A stretch of DNA of 64,000 bases from Heterodera schachtii (Eukaryota; Nematoda; Chromadorea; Rhabditida; Heteroderidae), in assembly GCA_023374025.1 (NCBI GenBank), contig SIJG01000004.1, forward strand, positions 518,582-582,581. The letters run 5' to 3'. This document shows positions 21,624 through 31,545 of this stretch, one piece after another. The position numbers were made by a program, and so were the translations under genes. Numbering within the stretch: the first letter of the stretch is position 1; each line of letters begins with the position of its first letter. Below the pieces are notes generated by a model, which searched no databases, was not told the origin of the DNA, and saw only the letters and a program-made list of their open reading frames with translations.

Positions 21624-24085
21624 TCAGCGACGCGGCTCGAACCGATTGCGACGATTCATCGGAGTCGGATGGAACGCCGGACGACCAAGACTTTGCTGAT
21701 ATGGATGGAAACGTGAAGAAGGGCCACGGAACGTCGGAGGAGGGACCGAGCGGTAACCTGTGCCGACTCGTCCAAACTCAAACCCGCGATTTTGATTGGT
21801 CATTGGTCGGGCGGAACCTGTGGGGCCATTGTCAGAAATGCCAATCGTTCGAGATGGGGAGGGGTCACCTGGGCCTTCTCCTCTCACATTTCTCTCTGGT
21901 GCATTGCCACGAATTAAGGCAGGGTCTCCTGGACCACCACCGTTCACGGCACCAATTTTCACCACTTTCGACTTCACGGTTCTGATCCCGAGCTCTCGAT
22001 CGCCCGGAAAATTCGGAACCAATGATGTGAGCCAGGCATTCAGCGTTTTCAGCCCCTTTTCTGTCATCCATCCGTTATGATTAACATGTTCATTGTTAAA
22101 ACTCTTTCCGAAGCGCCAAATCTCCAGCAAACTTCTCCCTTCTTCTGTCACTGTCAGCAATTCGATTTCGCTTTTCTTCCGAAACAGTGCCCTCATTCTT
22201 CCACAGAATTCTTCCGATTCGGCCTTTTTGTTGTAGATGAAAGGCGGCAACAGCCAGAAGATCTTCACATGCGCAAATCGGAGGCACAATTGGCGCAGTC
22301 TCTTCACTTTTTCGATCACGCTGTCCACCGAATCGCCCGCCAAAATTGAGTCCTTTCCGGCCATCACAATCAGCCACTTCACTTTTGAGGCCAGCACCAC
22401 TTGATCAAATTGTCTGATCACTTCGGCTGTGGATCCTTCTTGCACTCCGACAAATGCTGATCTCGGCCATAGTTTCTTCAATTGGTAGGCATTTGAATCG
22501 CCTAAAATCACTCTTTCGGCGGTGATAAGTGTCTTCTTCTGGATTTCCGAGGCACGGATCTTTTCCAACAAAAATGGCGCACTTTCGAGCGATTTCCTCA
22601 TGCCTTCTCTTTCAGTTTCGGGCAGAAGTGATAGGCCCTGGGGCATCTCAATTGAAATTGGCCCAAATGCCGATTTTTCGACTTCTTTTCGGGCAATTTG
22701 GCAGTGGCTGATCCAAATTCGCAAAACGCTCTCCATGTCTGATTCGGACGGGAATGTGCCGTTTTTGACGTCGTCTTCGCGGGCACTGCAATAGGTTGCG
22801 AGTTCCCATTCGGCATCCGTGTCCAGAATTTGCGAAATGAGCTTTTTGGCAGCTGATGCCGACGCGACCGCTTCAGACTTCAGCAGAAACATCGCCAACA
22901 GCGCTTTGAGCGGATTTTCGATCTTCGTGAGCCCAATGCCTGATCGGTCAAGGACGGCGTCCAAGTCGGCCACGACCACATCGGAGCAGCATTTGTGCTC
23001 GTCTCCGGCACATGCCAATGTCCAAGAAAGCGTTTTCGGCTCATCTTCTTCCTGAATGACCGAAATTTGGTCTTCTTCCTCCAGATTCGCTTCTTTTTCG
23101 CTCCCATTCGCGTCCACCTCATTGTCGTCCGTCTTTTCCTCCACATTTTCTTCGTTTTCGCTCTCATTCGTCTCCACTTCTTTGTCGTCCGTCTGTTCGG
23201 TTTCCATTTGCTCCTCCTCACCGCCTAAAAATGCAATTGACCTCAATTGCCCAATTACTCCGTCTGGTTTAGAGTTCAATTTTTCTTCCCCATCAAATTT
23301 TAAGTTTTCTTGGCAAATCAATCCGGCAATACTTATCAGTCCATTTAAAACATTCTTATAGGGGTTTTTCCCTTTCGGCATTGTACAAATGTTTGGCAAT
23401 TCCTTTGGTACGCGCACTAATCGTTCAAGAGGGACTGTCATTGGATTACCGTATTGATTATCAGACGGGATTACGGTCGCCGTAGATTTATTCAATTCCG
23501 TAATACGAAATGGGCCAAAATGGTTCCACAAAATCTTTTTATGTGGTGATCGGATGTGGGAACCGGGAAAAATGACCATAACCCTGTCGCCGATTTGGAA
23601 TTTGTTCTCCGTGACTTTTGCTTGTGCGTCGTAGTGTTCTTTCATTTTTGCACGGCTTATTTGGGAATTTTTTCGCGCTTCGTCCACTAATTGCATTAGG
23701 GACTCACGAAAAAGTTGAATATACGTATTTTGGTCTATTGTATAGAGCGGATTTACGGCGAATTTTAATTCGTGTTCCAACGGAACGTTGGCTGGTTTGC
23801 CGAACATTAAATGATGCGGGGAAATACCCGTGACTTCTGATGGTGTCGAATTATAGGCAAACACTACAAAACGCAGTCTTTCGTCCCATTCCCAGGCTGA
23901 ATAAGTCGACTTTCGTAGCATTCCTAGTATTGTCTGATTAACGCGCTCTGTTACACCATTTGCCTGAGGATCATATCCTGAGGTTGTCGTTCTCTCAATT
24001 TTGAGTGTTTTTGAAATTTCCTCCAATGTTTCGTTAACAAACTCCGTTCCTTGGTCGCTATGAAGCTTTTTTGGCGTTCAACGGT
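21624..24085 (-). CDS. Pol remnant: integrase core and C-terminal domain, then SGNH/GDSL-like domain
   Basis: The long frame runs from about 24085 to 21624. The first residues (LHSDQGTEFVNETLEEI) hold the second Asp of the integrase DDE triad. TSGYDPQANGVTERVNQ holds the Glu. Then comes the usual AYNSTPSEVTGISPHHLMFG and an integrase C-terminal domain (GDRVMVIFPGSH...GPFRI). An acidic linker of about 60 residues follows. About 505-672 residues past the Leu at 24026 the protein has GDSN (block I Ser), VMAGKDS (block III-like) and HVNHNGWMTEKG (block V-like His), the layout of SGNH hydrolases. The tail is Pro/Arg/Gly-rich. No in-frame ATG is expected, since this part is normally made as a Gag-Pol polyprotein. 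Confidence 0.8.
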
Positions 24086-24190
24086 TATTTTTCCTGCGGT
24101 GATTTTCCCGATGGTTGGCTCAAATCTGTGCAAACTTTTCTCATTAGACGATGTGACAATTACTTCTTTCATTCCATTCATTTCCAACTG
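24060..24190 (-). other. Internal deletion junction of the retrotransposon
   Basis: Protease-side coding sequence (…EVIVTSSNEKSLHRFEP…TVERQK) passes within about 100 bp to the integrase core. The reverse transcriptase (YxDD), RNase H, the integrase HHCC zinc finger and the first catalytic Asp are all absent. A full Ty3/gypsy pol would need roughly 2 kb more here. Confidence 0.8.
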
Positions 24191-24480
24191 ACAATGTTAC
24201 CAGTTTCATTGATAACGGTTTGAGAGTCGTTTGATAAAGAATTCCAACAGACTTTTCCTTTTTCGGGTTAATTTCCTCAAAATTGATCATTTCCTTATTG
24301 CGGATGTCGAAAAGACAAAAGCCCAATGAACGAAGCGCATTCGTTCCAATGAGTAAATCATACCCAAATGGTGCGCTGGTGATGTGAAAACAAATGTTTG
24401 TTGTACTGCACCCTTTACGAAAGACCGAAAGAGTAATCACTCCGAAACACTCCAATTCTTTACCATTAACATCAGAAATC
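24144..24480 (-). pseudogene. Protease continuation, out of frame with gag
   Basis: The frame includes FGYDLLIGTNALRSLGFCLF, typical of the second half of a retropepsin domain (ILGxDxL-like). It belongs directly after the LDGGAQISLIGG segment in gag, but a 10-bp tandem duplication at 24481-24500 has shifted the frame. Confidence 0.75.
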
Positions 24481-24500
24481 CGCGTTTAAACGCGTTTAAA
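24481..24500. repeat. Perfect 10-bp tandem duplication
   Basis: Two units of CGCGTTTAAA. In the minus-strand gag-protease frame the extra 10 bases create a stop just after GFKRV. Confidence 0.85.
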
Positions 24501-25694
24501 ACCACTTTTCATAGTGTTTAACTTTCCACTCGTCACTAATTCATAAAAGAATTTGCCGCCGATCAAAGAGATTTGAGCTCCACCATCCAGCATTCCAGTT
24601 GTTGGTGTCTCCAAAATAACAAGTTCCACCGTTACCATTTTCCCCATAATCGGCTTTTCCTCCATTGGCTCTGATTCTGTTTGGCCTTTGCTGCACTCAT
24701 CTTTTAGAAATTCAATAACTTTCTTTTCAAGCATTACGCCACCAACAGTAGCACCGGCTCTCACTTCTTCCTCCATTCTGATGCAATTTTGCTTCAGAAA
24801 ATTTTGTGACCGACCCGCCGGAGATGCTACGTTCTTTGAATTCAAAAAGACCCGGTTTGCACCGGTTGCAGCAGAATTTTGTTGCCATTGTTGGTTTTGT
24901 TGTGCAGGATTTGATGATTCGCCACGGTTTGGGTGGAATGGTTTGTTGCAATTACGTGACACATGCCCAGGTTCATTACAATTGTAGCAAACCACGGGGC
25001 TTTGGGCAATTGGTGCTTTAAAACCGTTCCCAAAATCACGCCCACTCTGTTGCGGTTGCTGGAAATTTCTTCCATTATTTGGTCTGAATCGTTCTGTGTT
25101 TGCCCTTTTCGCTGCCCTTTGTGTTGTCTCGGCACGTGAAGCCAAAGCTACAAACTCGTCGAAGCTCATCCCCGATCGGCGATGCAACTCCAAACTTAGA
25201 GCGAGCTCGGGGTTGTTTAAGCTGCGGATCAGATGTTTGATGGAGTAATCATCGGACAAATTTTGGGTCAATCCCGGGTACGCTCTACGCACCAAACTTG
25301 AAATCCGATTTGCCAAATCGTCTAAGTTCTCCCCCGATTTTCTGTAGACACCATTCATGAGGTCGTCAAAAGCACTCATCTCTCTACAATCGGTTTCTTC
25401 CAATTGCTGCAAAATGTTGCGTTTGATGTTCTCATACGCGAACGGCTCAGTCGCTAAAGCAGCATTGTAGGCACGTTCGGCTCGGCCACTCAATTTGGCT
25501 TCTAGCGACTCGATTCGCTTTTTGTTTGGCCATTCGCTCGTATATTGAGAAAATCTTTTGAAAAAATTTCGGATTGAGTCACTCCCCTCGTTGCCTTTAA
25601 TGTCGGGGAGCCTGTCCAGGATCATAGCATATTCAATGCCGCTTAACCCTGTTGTTTGTCGGTTCACCTCCTGCTGAGGATTGTGTTGTGCCAT
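24486..25694 (-). CDS. Gag with zinc knuckle and start of protease
   Basis: 402 residues beginning MAQHNPQQEVNRQ only 32 nt inside the 5' LTR. Residues 19-195 are a capsid-type domain (IEYAMILDRLPDIKG...SLVRRAYPGL). CYNCNEPGHVSRNC at 236-249 is a CCHC zinc knuckle. GMLDGGAQISLIGG at 367-380 is the protease active-site region, with DGGA in place of the more usual DSGA or DTGA. A relative of this gag, frameshifted, lies at 37400-38787. The end at GFKRV is artificial, caused by the 10-bp duplication. Confidence 0.9.
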   Translation of the reverse strand: MAQHNPQQEVNRQTTGLSGIEYAMILDRLPDIKGNEGSDSIRNFFKRFSQYTSEWPNKKRIESLEAKLSGRAERAYNAALATEPFAYENIKRNILQQLEETDCREMSAFDDLMNGVYRKSGENLDDLANRISSLVRRAYPGLTQNLSDDYSIKHLIRSLNNPELALSLELHRRSGMSFDEFVALASRAETTQRAAKRANTERFRPNNGRNFQQPQQSGRDFGNGFKAPIAQSPVVCYNCNEPGHVSRNCNKPFHPNRGESSNPAQQNQQWQQNSAATGANRVFLNSKNVASPAGRSQNFLKQNCIRMEEEVRAGATVGGVMLEKKVIEFLKDECSKGQTESEPMEEKPIMGKMVTVELVILETPTTGMLDGGAQISLIGGKFFYELVTSGKLNTMKSGFKRV

Positions 25695-25725
25695 TGCCTG
25701 ATTTATCTGCGGCGGATTTTGCTGT

Positions 25726-26104
25726 TGTCGAATTTCGAAGAAAATGGGGGAGAGAACAACAATGGCGTGGCTTTTGCTCTTCTCTTCTTCTCCGTCCGAT
25801 TTGCTCTTCGTCCCCGTTCGTCGTCAACCAAATTAACAAATTACGGCACACAAACAATTAAAACCAAACGCTGTATAATCCAACAGAAAATAAAGTCCAC
25901 AGCACAAAACACAACAAATTTATTCAATAAAAAAAAATCAAAAGTCGGAGAGAGCGATGAGGAAATAAATTACCATTATTTGACGCCAAATTATATTATG
26001 CGAAAGAACCGAGAAAACAAAACAAATTTAGAAGGGGAACAAAATTAAATAGACAAAATGCCACAAATTAATTATTTAAATTAAAAACGAGGTCAAATAT
26101 CACA
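25726..26104 (-). repeat. 5' LTR
   Basis: Partner of 21122-21500. In element orientation it begins TGTGATA and ends CGACA, giving TG...CA termini. I see no standard TGG-initial primer-binding site directly after it (the leader starts ACAGCAAAATCCGCC). Confidence 0.9.
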
Positions 26105-26108
26105 CAAT

Positions 26109-26739
26109 TGCGCCGTGTTGTGAAATTGAAGAAACGAAGAAAAAATATACTATAAACATTCAACTAGGTGAGAAAATATTAATATCATTGATCCATTTCT
26201 TTTATTTTAAAGTATAAATCACTTAAAATATTAAAGTGGATTTTGATTGGGAAAATTTTTATTTTGTAGAGAAATTTGTGCTCTTTCAGATAAGCTTAAG
26301 GTTTTATTTTTGCTGAAACATTTTTTTCTGAATTAAGTTTAGCTTTTGATAATATTTGCCATTATTGTAATATATTTTATTTCAGTTTAAGGAATATCCT
26401 CGCTTCTCAGTTGAAAACAAAAATCTTTTAAAATAAAATACAAAAATTACATTTATTTTCAATATTGTTTTAACTATGAAAAAGAGCTGAATATTTAAAA
26501 AATATATGCAAAATTTGAAAATTTTTTTGCCAATAATCATGCTTTAAAAAGATTAACATTAATCCAAGAATAAAAATTAGGGCTTTTTATATTACAATTA
26601 TTTTATATTTTTTTAATTTTGGTGTAATAAATTGGCAAAGTTTTTGATGTGTCAAGTTAAAATTGATTTGTTAAAATATTAGAATTCATCAGTTTTTAAA
26701 AGGTCCTTTTCAATTGTTGATTTTGTTTATTTTCCTTTT
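26109..26739. other. Intergenic AT-rich DNA
   Basis: No gene or structured repeat seen. Confidence 0.4.
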
Positions 26740-27439
26740 TCAATCCTCCAATATTTCTTTCCCAAATTGTTTCTTCCATTTTGCAAGGTTCGTTATATCA
26801 ATTTTCATAATTTTAGCAATTTTTTGTCATTTATTTTTGAATTTTTGTTTTTTATTTTTCCAATAAATTTTCATTTTCTCTATTTTTTCTTTCTCTGTTA
26901 ATCGTTTCCGACTAATACAAATGCCAAATTGTTTTTTCCATTTGTTAATTGTTCCTCTGCTTACTCCAATTTTGCTGCAAAATTTCAGCATAATTTTGTT
27001 CAATTCTTTTCGTGAATATTTTCTTTTTTCCTTATATTCATTTATAATTTCAATGAATTTTTGTAAAATTTTATTTTTTCTTCATCAGTTATTGATTTAT
27101 AGCTTTATTTTGATTAAGCCCCAATTCTTTGATCCATTTATAAATTTTGTTTCGATTTGACCCCAATTTTTTCGCTATTTTTCTTTCAATTTTACTCCAT
27201 TCTTTAGCTGAATATTTTCTTCCTTTTTGCTTAATTTTATCTTTTATTTTATAATAGTTTCCAATTATTTCCTTTCTTTCCTTCTCATTTCGTTGTTTTT
27301 CTTCTTTTTCTTCCCAGTTTTCTCCAAATATTTCATCGAATGATTCTTTCTGCAATTTTTTCTTTTCTGATCCAATTTGTTCGGGTTCAATGATTAATAA
27401 TAAAAACACATTCAAACAGAATAGTAGGAACAAATTCAT
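26740..27439 (-). pseudogene. HTH-repeat family pseudogene, full length, frameshifted
   Basis: From the ATG at 27439: signal peptide MNLFLLFCLNVFLLLI, the box SFDEIFGENWEEKE (N for K), and complete module A (IAKKLGSNRNKIYKWIKELG) through the A-B linker, stopping at 27089 (KAINQ). A frameshift at about 27105 puts module B (CSKIGVSRGTINKWKKQFGI-like, about 27070-26920) in another frame. Module C (about 26900-26740) is further damaged at about 26825, where the SExEIAK segment is shortened. No ATG-led downstream frame remains. Confidence 0.8.
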
Positions 27440-28115
27440 TTTAATATAACAAAAAAATTTCTTTCTTTAAAATTTTTATATAAAAATTATTTCGTTAATA
27501 ATATAAAATAAATAATAAAAAAGATTCAATTATTAATAAAATTCATTTTGTGAAAATATGCTCTGAAGTTAAATGTCTTTATTGGTCCATTGCATGGTCT
27601 AAAAAATTAAATGCATCATTAATTGATTTTTTGAAAAATGAACCTCATTAGCGGGAAAATAATTGTTTTAGGAGTGTAATTTTTTTAGTTGGTTAGAAAA
27701 AAGAAATTAGTAATTTATTAATAATACGGGAGAGAAAATTACTAATTTATTTATATAGTAAAAAACTAATCTCGGATAAGGCTAAATATAAATATAAGTA
27801 AATCAAAAGTCAATGAAAGTGTAGAGTACATTGTTAAATATTCAAATTTACGCCATTTTCGGATTACTGTATTTCACTCTATTTCCTTTCGCTCGCTTTC
27901 ATAAATACCCGTCTCTTTTCACTCATCAATTGACTTCGCTTTTCATTACTCAATTCCTTTCTCTTCGCTCGTCTTTTACTCCAACTTTTATTAGCTTCTC
28001 TCAAATAAATTTAGAAATTTTCAACTCTTCTCTTCTTTTTATTTTATTTTATTCTCATTCTTATTATTGGGAATTTGCCTGCACATTTTCTTAGCATTTA
28101 ATTTCTCCGACCTAC
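27440..28115. other. Intergenic DNA, unassigned
   Basis: 27830-28090 is pyrimidine-rich on the plus strand (TTTCACTCTATTTCC, CTTTTCACTCATC) and gives an 87-codon frame without any domain. It may be the intron or UTR of the minus-strand exon that follows. Confidence 0.35.
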
Positions 28116-28277
28116 CTTCCCCCGTAACATATCGGTTTGAAAAGTTTCGGCAAAAGCATAACCCTCTGACGAAAAGCAAACCGAGAAGACTTGCGACAAC
28201 GTTCAAGCCATAAAAAGCCCCTGAGCGCACTGTTGCAAGCAAAGCCACATTTGGGAAAGTACAAGTAATTGCGACCG
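28116..28277 (-). CDS. Possible exon of a multi-pass membrane protein
   Basis: Read leftward, an acceptor-like GCACAG precedes 28277 and a donor GGAAG|GTAGG follows 28116. The open frame between them encodes a hydrophobic segment (FYGLNVVASLLGLLFV) flanked by VALLATVRS and by a Cys/Arg-rich tail. The pattern of one TM helix plus loop recalls a piece of a 7-TM chemoreceptor, but no diagnostic motif is visible and no neighbouring exons were found. It abuts a gag relic on the opposite strand. Confidence 0.3.
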
Positions 28278-28453
28278 CTGTGCTCACCTCATTTGTGCAA
28301 CTTCCATATCAAAGGTCGTTTATTGATTTTATTCACCGTGCGTGGCGAACTCTTCCAGTATTTGCTGGCGATAAAACAAAACAATCTTCCATTTTCTCTC
28401 ATTCATTACTATCACACAAACATTTGTCCGACTGAATTGCACTTGTGATCAAA

Positions 28454-28845
28454 ATGGTCGCTGACATTGGTCAAATTCTTCAACAATTAGTTAAAAATCA
28501 GACGGAGGCTTTTCAAGCCCTACTCCTAAATGCCCAAAGATTCAAATTCCGTCAACCATTCTACTATTTATTCGACTATCAATAGCCAATTTTGACAATT
28601 TACATATAATCCAGAATTGGATTTAACTTTTCAAGCATGGCTCGACCGCTTCGGCCCTTTCATTCAGGTGGATGGCAAAGACCTTCCAGACGCAATGCAA
28701 GTGCGACTGCTGCGTGGAAAGCTCGGTCAGGAGGAATACGCTCGCAGAACGTGTACTTCCAAGACTGCCGACCGACTTCACATTGGCACAGACAATTGAT
28801 AAGCTCAAAATTTTATTAGGCGAAAACAAAAGCATAAATATACAA
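28454..28845 (+). pseudogene. Ty3/gypsy gag relic (second gag lineage)
   Basis: The ATG at 28454 opens MVADIGQILQQLVKNQTEAF, then a stop at about 28583. The frame resumes as NPELDLTFQAWLDRFGPFIQ and ...LPDAMQVRLLRGKLGQEEYA, shifts, and continues as DFTLAQTIDKLKILLGENKS. The same order of motifs (IEDWIDRF, LPDELKVKLLMTKL, FTFAQTMEKLKGLFG) is in the gag at 58195-58781, so these are relatives. No protease or reverse transcriptase follows; the sequence returns to AT-rich DNA at about 28850. Confidence 0.7.
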
Positions 28846-28869
28846 ATATATTTTTCAAAAAAATGGATC

Positions 28870-29160
28870 TCGTAATTTAAATGTAAAATTAAATTTTTAA
28901 ATTTTTTCCTAACATGAAGGTGTGCATTAAAATGACCAAATAAAATAATTTATATTAGACAAAAAAGATTATGAACAAATTAAATTATTCCCAGTCCTAA
29001 AAATAATTTAATATTTTAAAAATGAATATTTAAAAAACTGTTTTTGAATTTTATATTTATGTGACTGACTTTAAATAGGTTTTTTAAAATTTAATAACTA
29101 TAATATCCAATAACAGCAAAAAAAAATTTTTTTTTAGTTTTTAACAAAGCCGTCAAATTT
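28870..29160. other. AT-rich spacer
   Basis: Nothing supported. Confidence 0.4.
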
Positions 29161-29280
29161 TTATTACCGATACTCGAGACCACAATTGACCCAAAGTTTA
29201 TTGACCGAGACTTGCTCCCGAGACTCGAGACCGAACCGAAAACTTGAGACTTGAAGACCAAAAAACTCGAGACTTTTCTC
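29161..29280. repeat. Short degenerate repeat of ACTCGAGAC
   Basis: GATACTCGAGACC, GACTTGCTCCCGAGACTCGAGACC, AACTTGAGACTTGAAGACC and AACTCGAGAC follow each other. The style matches the subterminal repeats of the hAT-like elements elsewhere in the window, but no ends could be defined. Confidence 0.5.
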
Positions 29281-29864
29281 AAAAAATTTTCATTATGAAC
29301 TAACCCAAATAAAACTTCCTATAATTAAAAACAAGTATTTTTGGAGGCTTCTAACAAATTTTTTCTCTTCTTTTTTGTTATAAAAAAATTGTGGATTGTC
29401 AAGTATTTGTACAATAATTAGTTTAAAAATATCAAAATCAACAAAAAAAGTGTTAAGATTTTTATTCATTAAGCAGTCATTTGTCTAAACATTTATATTC
29501 GGCCATTTAAACTAGGGTTCGAGCCCCGTGGGAGGGGGTGGCTTTTCGCGGGGGCGGGGGTTTGATTTGAATTAGCTCCAAAAAATCTCACAAAAAAATT
29601 AATTTGTATGAATGATGTGTTTGACTCCGATTACTTTAGTCGATGTATCGCCTCGATTCAATTCCTTTTGGCCTAAATTGCACAGATTTTCTCTAAAGAA
29701 TGTTTGGGGTTTTGGGTTAATTTTAAAAAAATAGGAAAAAAAATTAAGATTTTCCGGTAACTTTTTGTTTTTCTTCGGTATTTTGTAAAAATATTTTAAA
29801 ATTTATTAAATTTTCTTGATTACTCAAGGAAAATTGAACTTTTTAATTTCAACGAAATTTTCAT
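29281..29864. other. Spacer with a GC-rich island
   Basis: 29515-29562 is GC-rich and contains GGGTTCGAGCCCC, a B-box-like core, followed by GGGAGGGGGTGG. No tRNA body precedes it convincingly. The remainder is AT-rich. Confidence 0.4.
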
Positions 29865-29890
29865 CCGATGGCGCCTATCGGCGCCATCGG
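29865..29890. repeat. GC-rich hairpin of a recurrent family (copy 2, perfect)
   Basis: CCGATGGCGCC-TATC-GGCGCCATCGG: a perfect 11-bp stem with a TATC loop. AGTTTGTTAACAAATTAG follows about 20 bp downstream, and a similar TGTTAACAAATT is near the copy at 46222. Confidence 0.85.
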
Positions 29891-29992
29891 AAATTTTTTT
29901 GAAAATTCAGTTTGTTAACAAATTAGCCAAGAATGGTCAATTTTTACGGGTGTTTTTGCCTATTAATCATAAAAAAATAAATTCAAAAAAAC

Positions 29993-30065
29993 GTCAACCG
30001 GTATCGAACTCATAACAAAAAATACTGTTCGTGTTGAAGCACTAACCACTAACCCACAAATATAC
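29993..30065 (-). other. tRNA-derived sequence (SINE head or pseudo-tRNA)
   Basis: On the minus strand TGTGGGTTAGTGGTTAGTGC carries a textbook A box, and GAGTTCGATACC about 30 nt on is a B box. Spacing is tRNA-like, but the anticodon arm (around TATTTTTTGTTA) does not fold cleanly and the acceptor stem is poor. Confidence 0.5.
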
Positions 30066-30239
30066 TAAAGATTAAAATCAAAATTTACTTTATTTCATAA
30101 AAATTTGTCAAAGCTGGTTAAAAAATTCAAATTATATAAAAAAGAATGTACTCTAAATATATTTATAATATAATTAGCACATAATTAATAATGAAAAAAC
30201 ACAAAAATAAATATTTAAATTGAAAAGCATAATGAAAAA

Positions 30240-30944
30240 TCACTCTTCATCAGCTATGTTCTGAAACATTTCTTCTCCAAATTGTTTCTTCCATTTGAAA
30301 ATGCTATTTCTATTAATTTTCAATGTTTTTGCAATTTCCTTTTCACTAACTTTTGGATTTTCTTTTTTTATTTCACAATAAATTTTAATTTTTTCCATTT
30401 TTTCTTTCTCCGTTATTTTACAGCGAATGCCAAATTGTTTCTTCCATCTGCAAATTGTTCCATGGCTTACTCCAATTTTCATACAAATTTCGGCATAATT
30501 TAGTTGCCATTCATTTTTCGCATATTTTCTTTTTTGATATTCATTTTTCATTTCAATGAATTTTTGAACAATTTCAAATTTTTCTACATCAGTTTTTGAT
30601 TTGTGACATTTATTTATTTTTTGATTAAGGCCAAATTCTTTGATCCATTTATAAATATATTTGCGATTCGTCCCCAATTTTTTTGCTATTTTTACTTCAA
30701 TTTTACCCCATTCTTTTGTTGAATATTTTCTTCCTTTTTGTTTTATTTTCTCTTTTATTTTATAATATTTTTGAATTATTTCTCTTTTTTCTTTTAAATT
30801 TTCTTCTTCTTTTTCCTCCCATTTTTCTCCAAATATTTCTTCAAAAGACTTTTGTTCCAATTTTTTATTTGTTGGTTCAAGTGGATTAATTAGGTAAATT
30901 AATATTAAAATTAAACAAACTAATTGTAATAATTTCAATTTCAT
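30240..30944 (-). CDS. Secreted HTH-repeat family protein, intact
   Basis: 234 residues from an ATG. A signal peptide (MKLKLLQLVCLILILIYLIN) and the box SFEEIFGEKWEEKE come first. Module A (IAKKLGTNRKYIYKWIKEFG), module B (ICMKIGVSHGTICRWKKQFG) and module C (IAKTLKINRNSIFKWKKQFG) follow, then a short acidic tail NIADEE. All three modules are complete, with WKKQFG ending both B and C. Module B shares IGVSHGTI with the palindrome genes, which makes this copy a good guide to what those lost. The 3' flank (AAAGCATAATGAAAAATCAC) is shared with the copies at 41554 and 56733. Confidence 0.85.
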   Translation of the reverse strand: MKLKLLQLVCLILILIYLINPLEPTNKKLEQKSFEEIFGEKWEEKEEENLKEKREIIQKYYKIKEKIKQKGRKYSTKEWGKIEVKIAKKLGTNRKYIYKWIKEFGLNQKINKCHKSKTDVEKFEIVQKFIEMKNEYQKRKYAKNEWQLNYAEICMKIGVSHGTICRWKKQFGIRCKITEKEKMEKIKIYCEIKKENPKVSEKEIAKTLKINRNSIFKWKKQFGEEMFQNIADEE

Positions 30945-31447
30945 TGTGATTAATTTTAATAAAAAAAATTGAAATATTTAATGTTGAAGAAATTTTTATT
31001 TCATAATAATATAATGACGATAATTAGCAAATATTTAGTGTTATATCAGATATAATAAACGCAGTCTTTTAACCAAAAATCAATATGACGTCAATAAAAT
31101 TGATTTTGTGTTTTGAAATTGAAATATATCAAAATAATGCGTAATAATGAATCGAAGAACAATCAATTATGATGCTAATTAAGTTAATTTTTTCAATACA
31201 ATATAATCAATTTCAGAAATAAAATATTTTTTGAAAACATTTTATAATAAATAATAAAAGCCAAGAATTTATATATATGAAGATATAAAAAAAAATTTTT
31301 TTAATTTTTTCAAAGAAAAATTTTCTTACTCAAATATTTCTGCGCGACCTGAAAAAATAGCGATTTGGGTTTGGAGTCCGACGATTTTGTTGTGATTCGG
31401 GAGGTAAAAATGATGGGATTATGATTTGGATGGGAAAAAAATAAAAA
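30945..31447. other. Upstream flank of the intact family gene
   Basis: Contains TTAACCAAAAATCAATATGA at about 31069-31088, a variant of the flank motif followed by CGTCAATAAA. The same variant is at about 36578. Otherwise AT-rich. Confidence 0.5.
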
Positions 31448-31545
31448 TTGGAAAAAATGAAAATTTATTGTAAAAAAATAAAACCCAAAAATGAGTGATA
31501 ATTCAATTGTAAAAACATTGAAAATTCATAAAAAAAAATAAATTG
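31448..31545 (+). pseudogene. Tiny HTH-repeat family fragment (module C)
   Basis: Reads KMKIYC-KKIKPKMSDNSIVKTLKIHKK across a small frame defect, the first half of module C. Confidence 0.6.

Larger units (their letters stand above)
21122..26104 (-). mobile_element. Ty3/gypsy LTR retrotransposon, internally deleted (no reverse transcriptase)
   Basis: The two 379-bp LTRs (21122-21500 and 25726-26104) differ by only a few bases. The element is flanked by CAAT on both sides (21118-21121 and 26105-26108). It is transcribed leftward: the 5' LTR is at 25726-26104, then gag, protease, the remaining integrase and a long C-terminal extension. A purine tract (GGGTGGGA) just before the 3' LTR fits a polypurine tract. 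The whole reverse transcriptase, RNase H and the N-terminal part of integrase are missing between about 24060 and 24190, so the copy cannot move on its own. Confidence 0.9.

Noticed and set aside
22880..23361. Arg/Lys- or Ser/Phe-rich frames overlapping the retrotransposon
   Set aside because: Shadows of the acidic linker of the Pol frame read in other phases.
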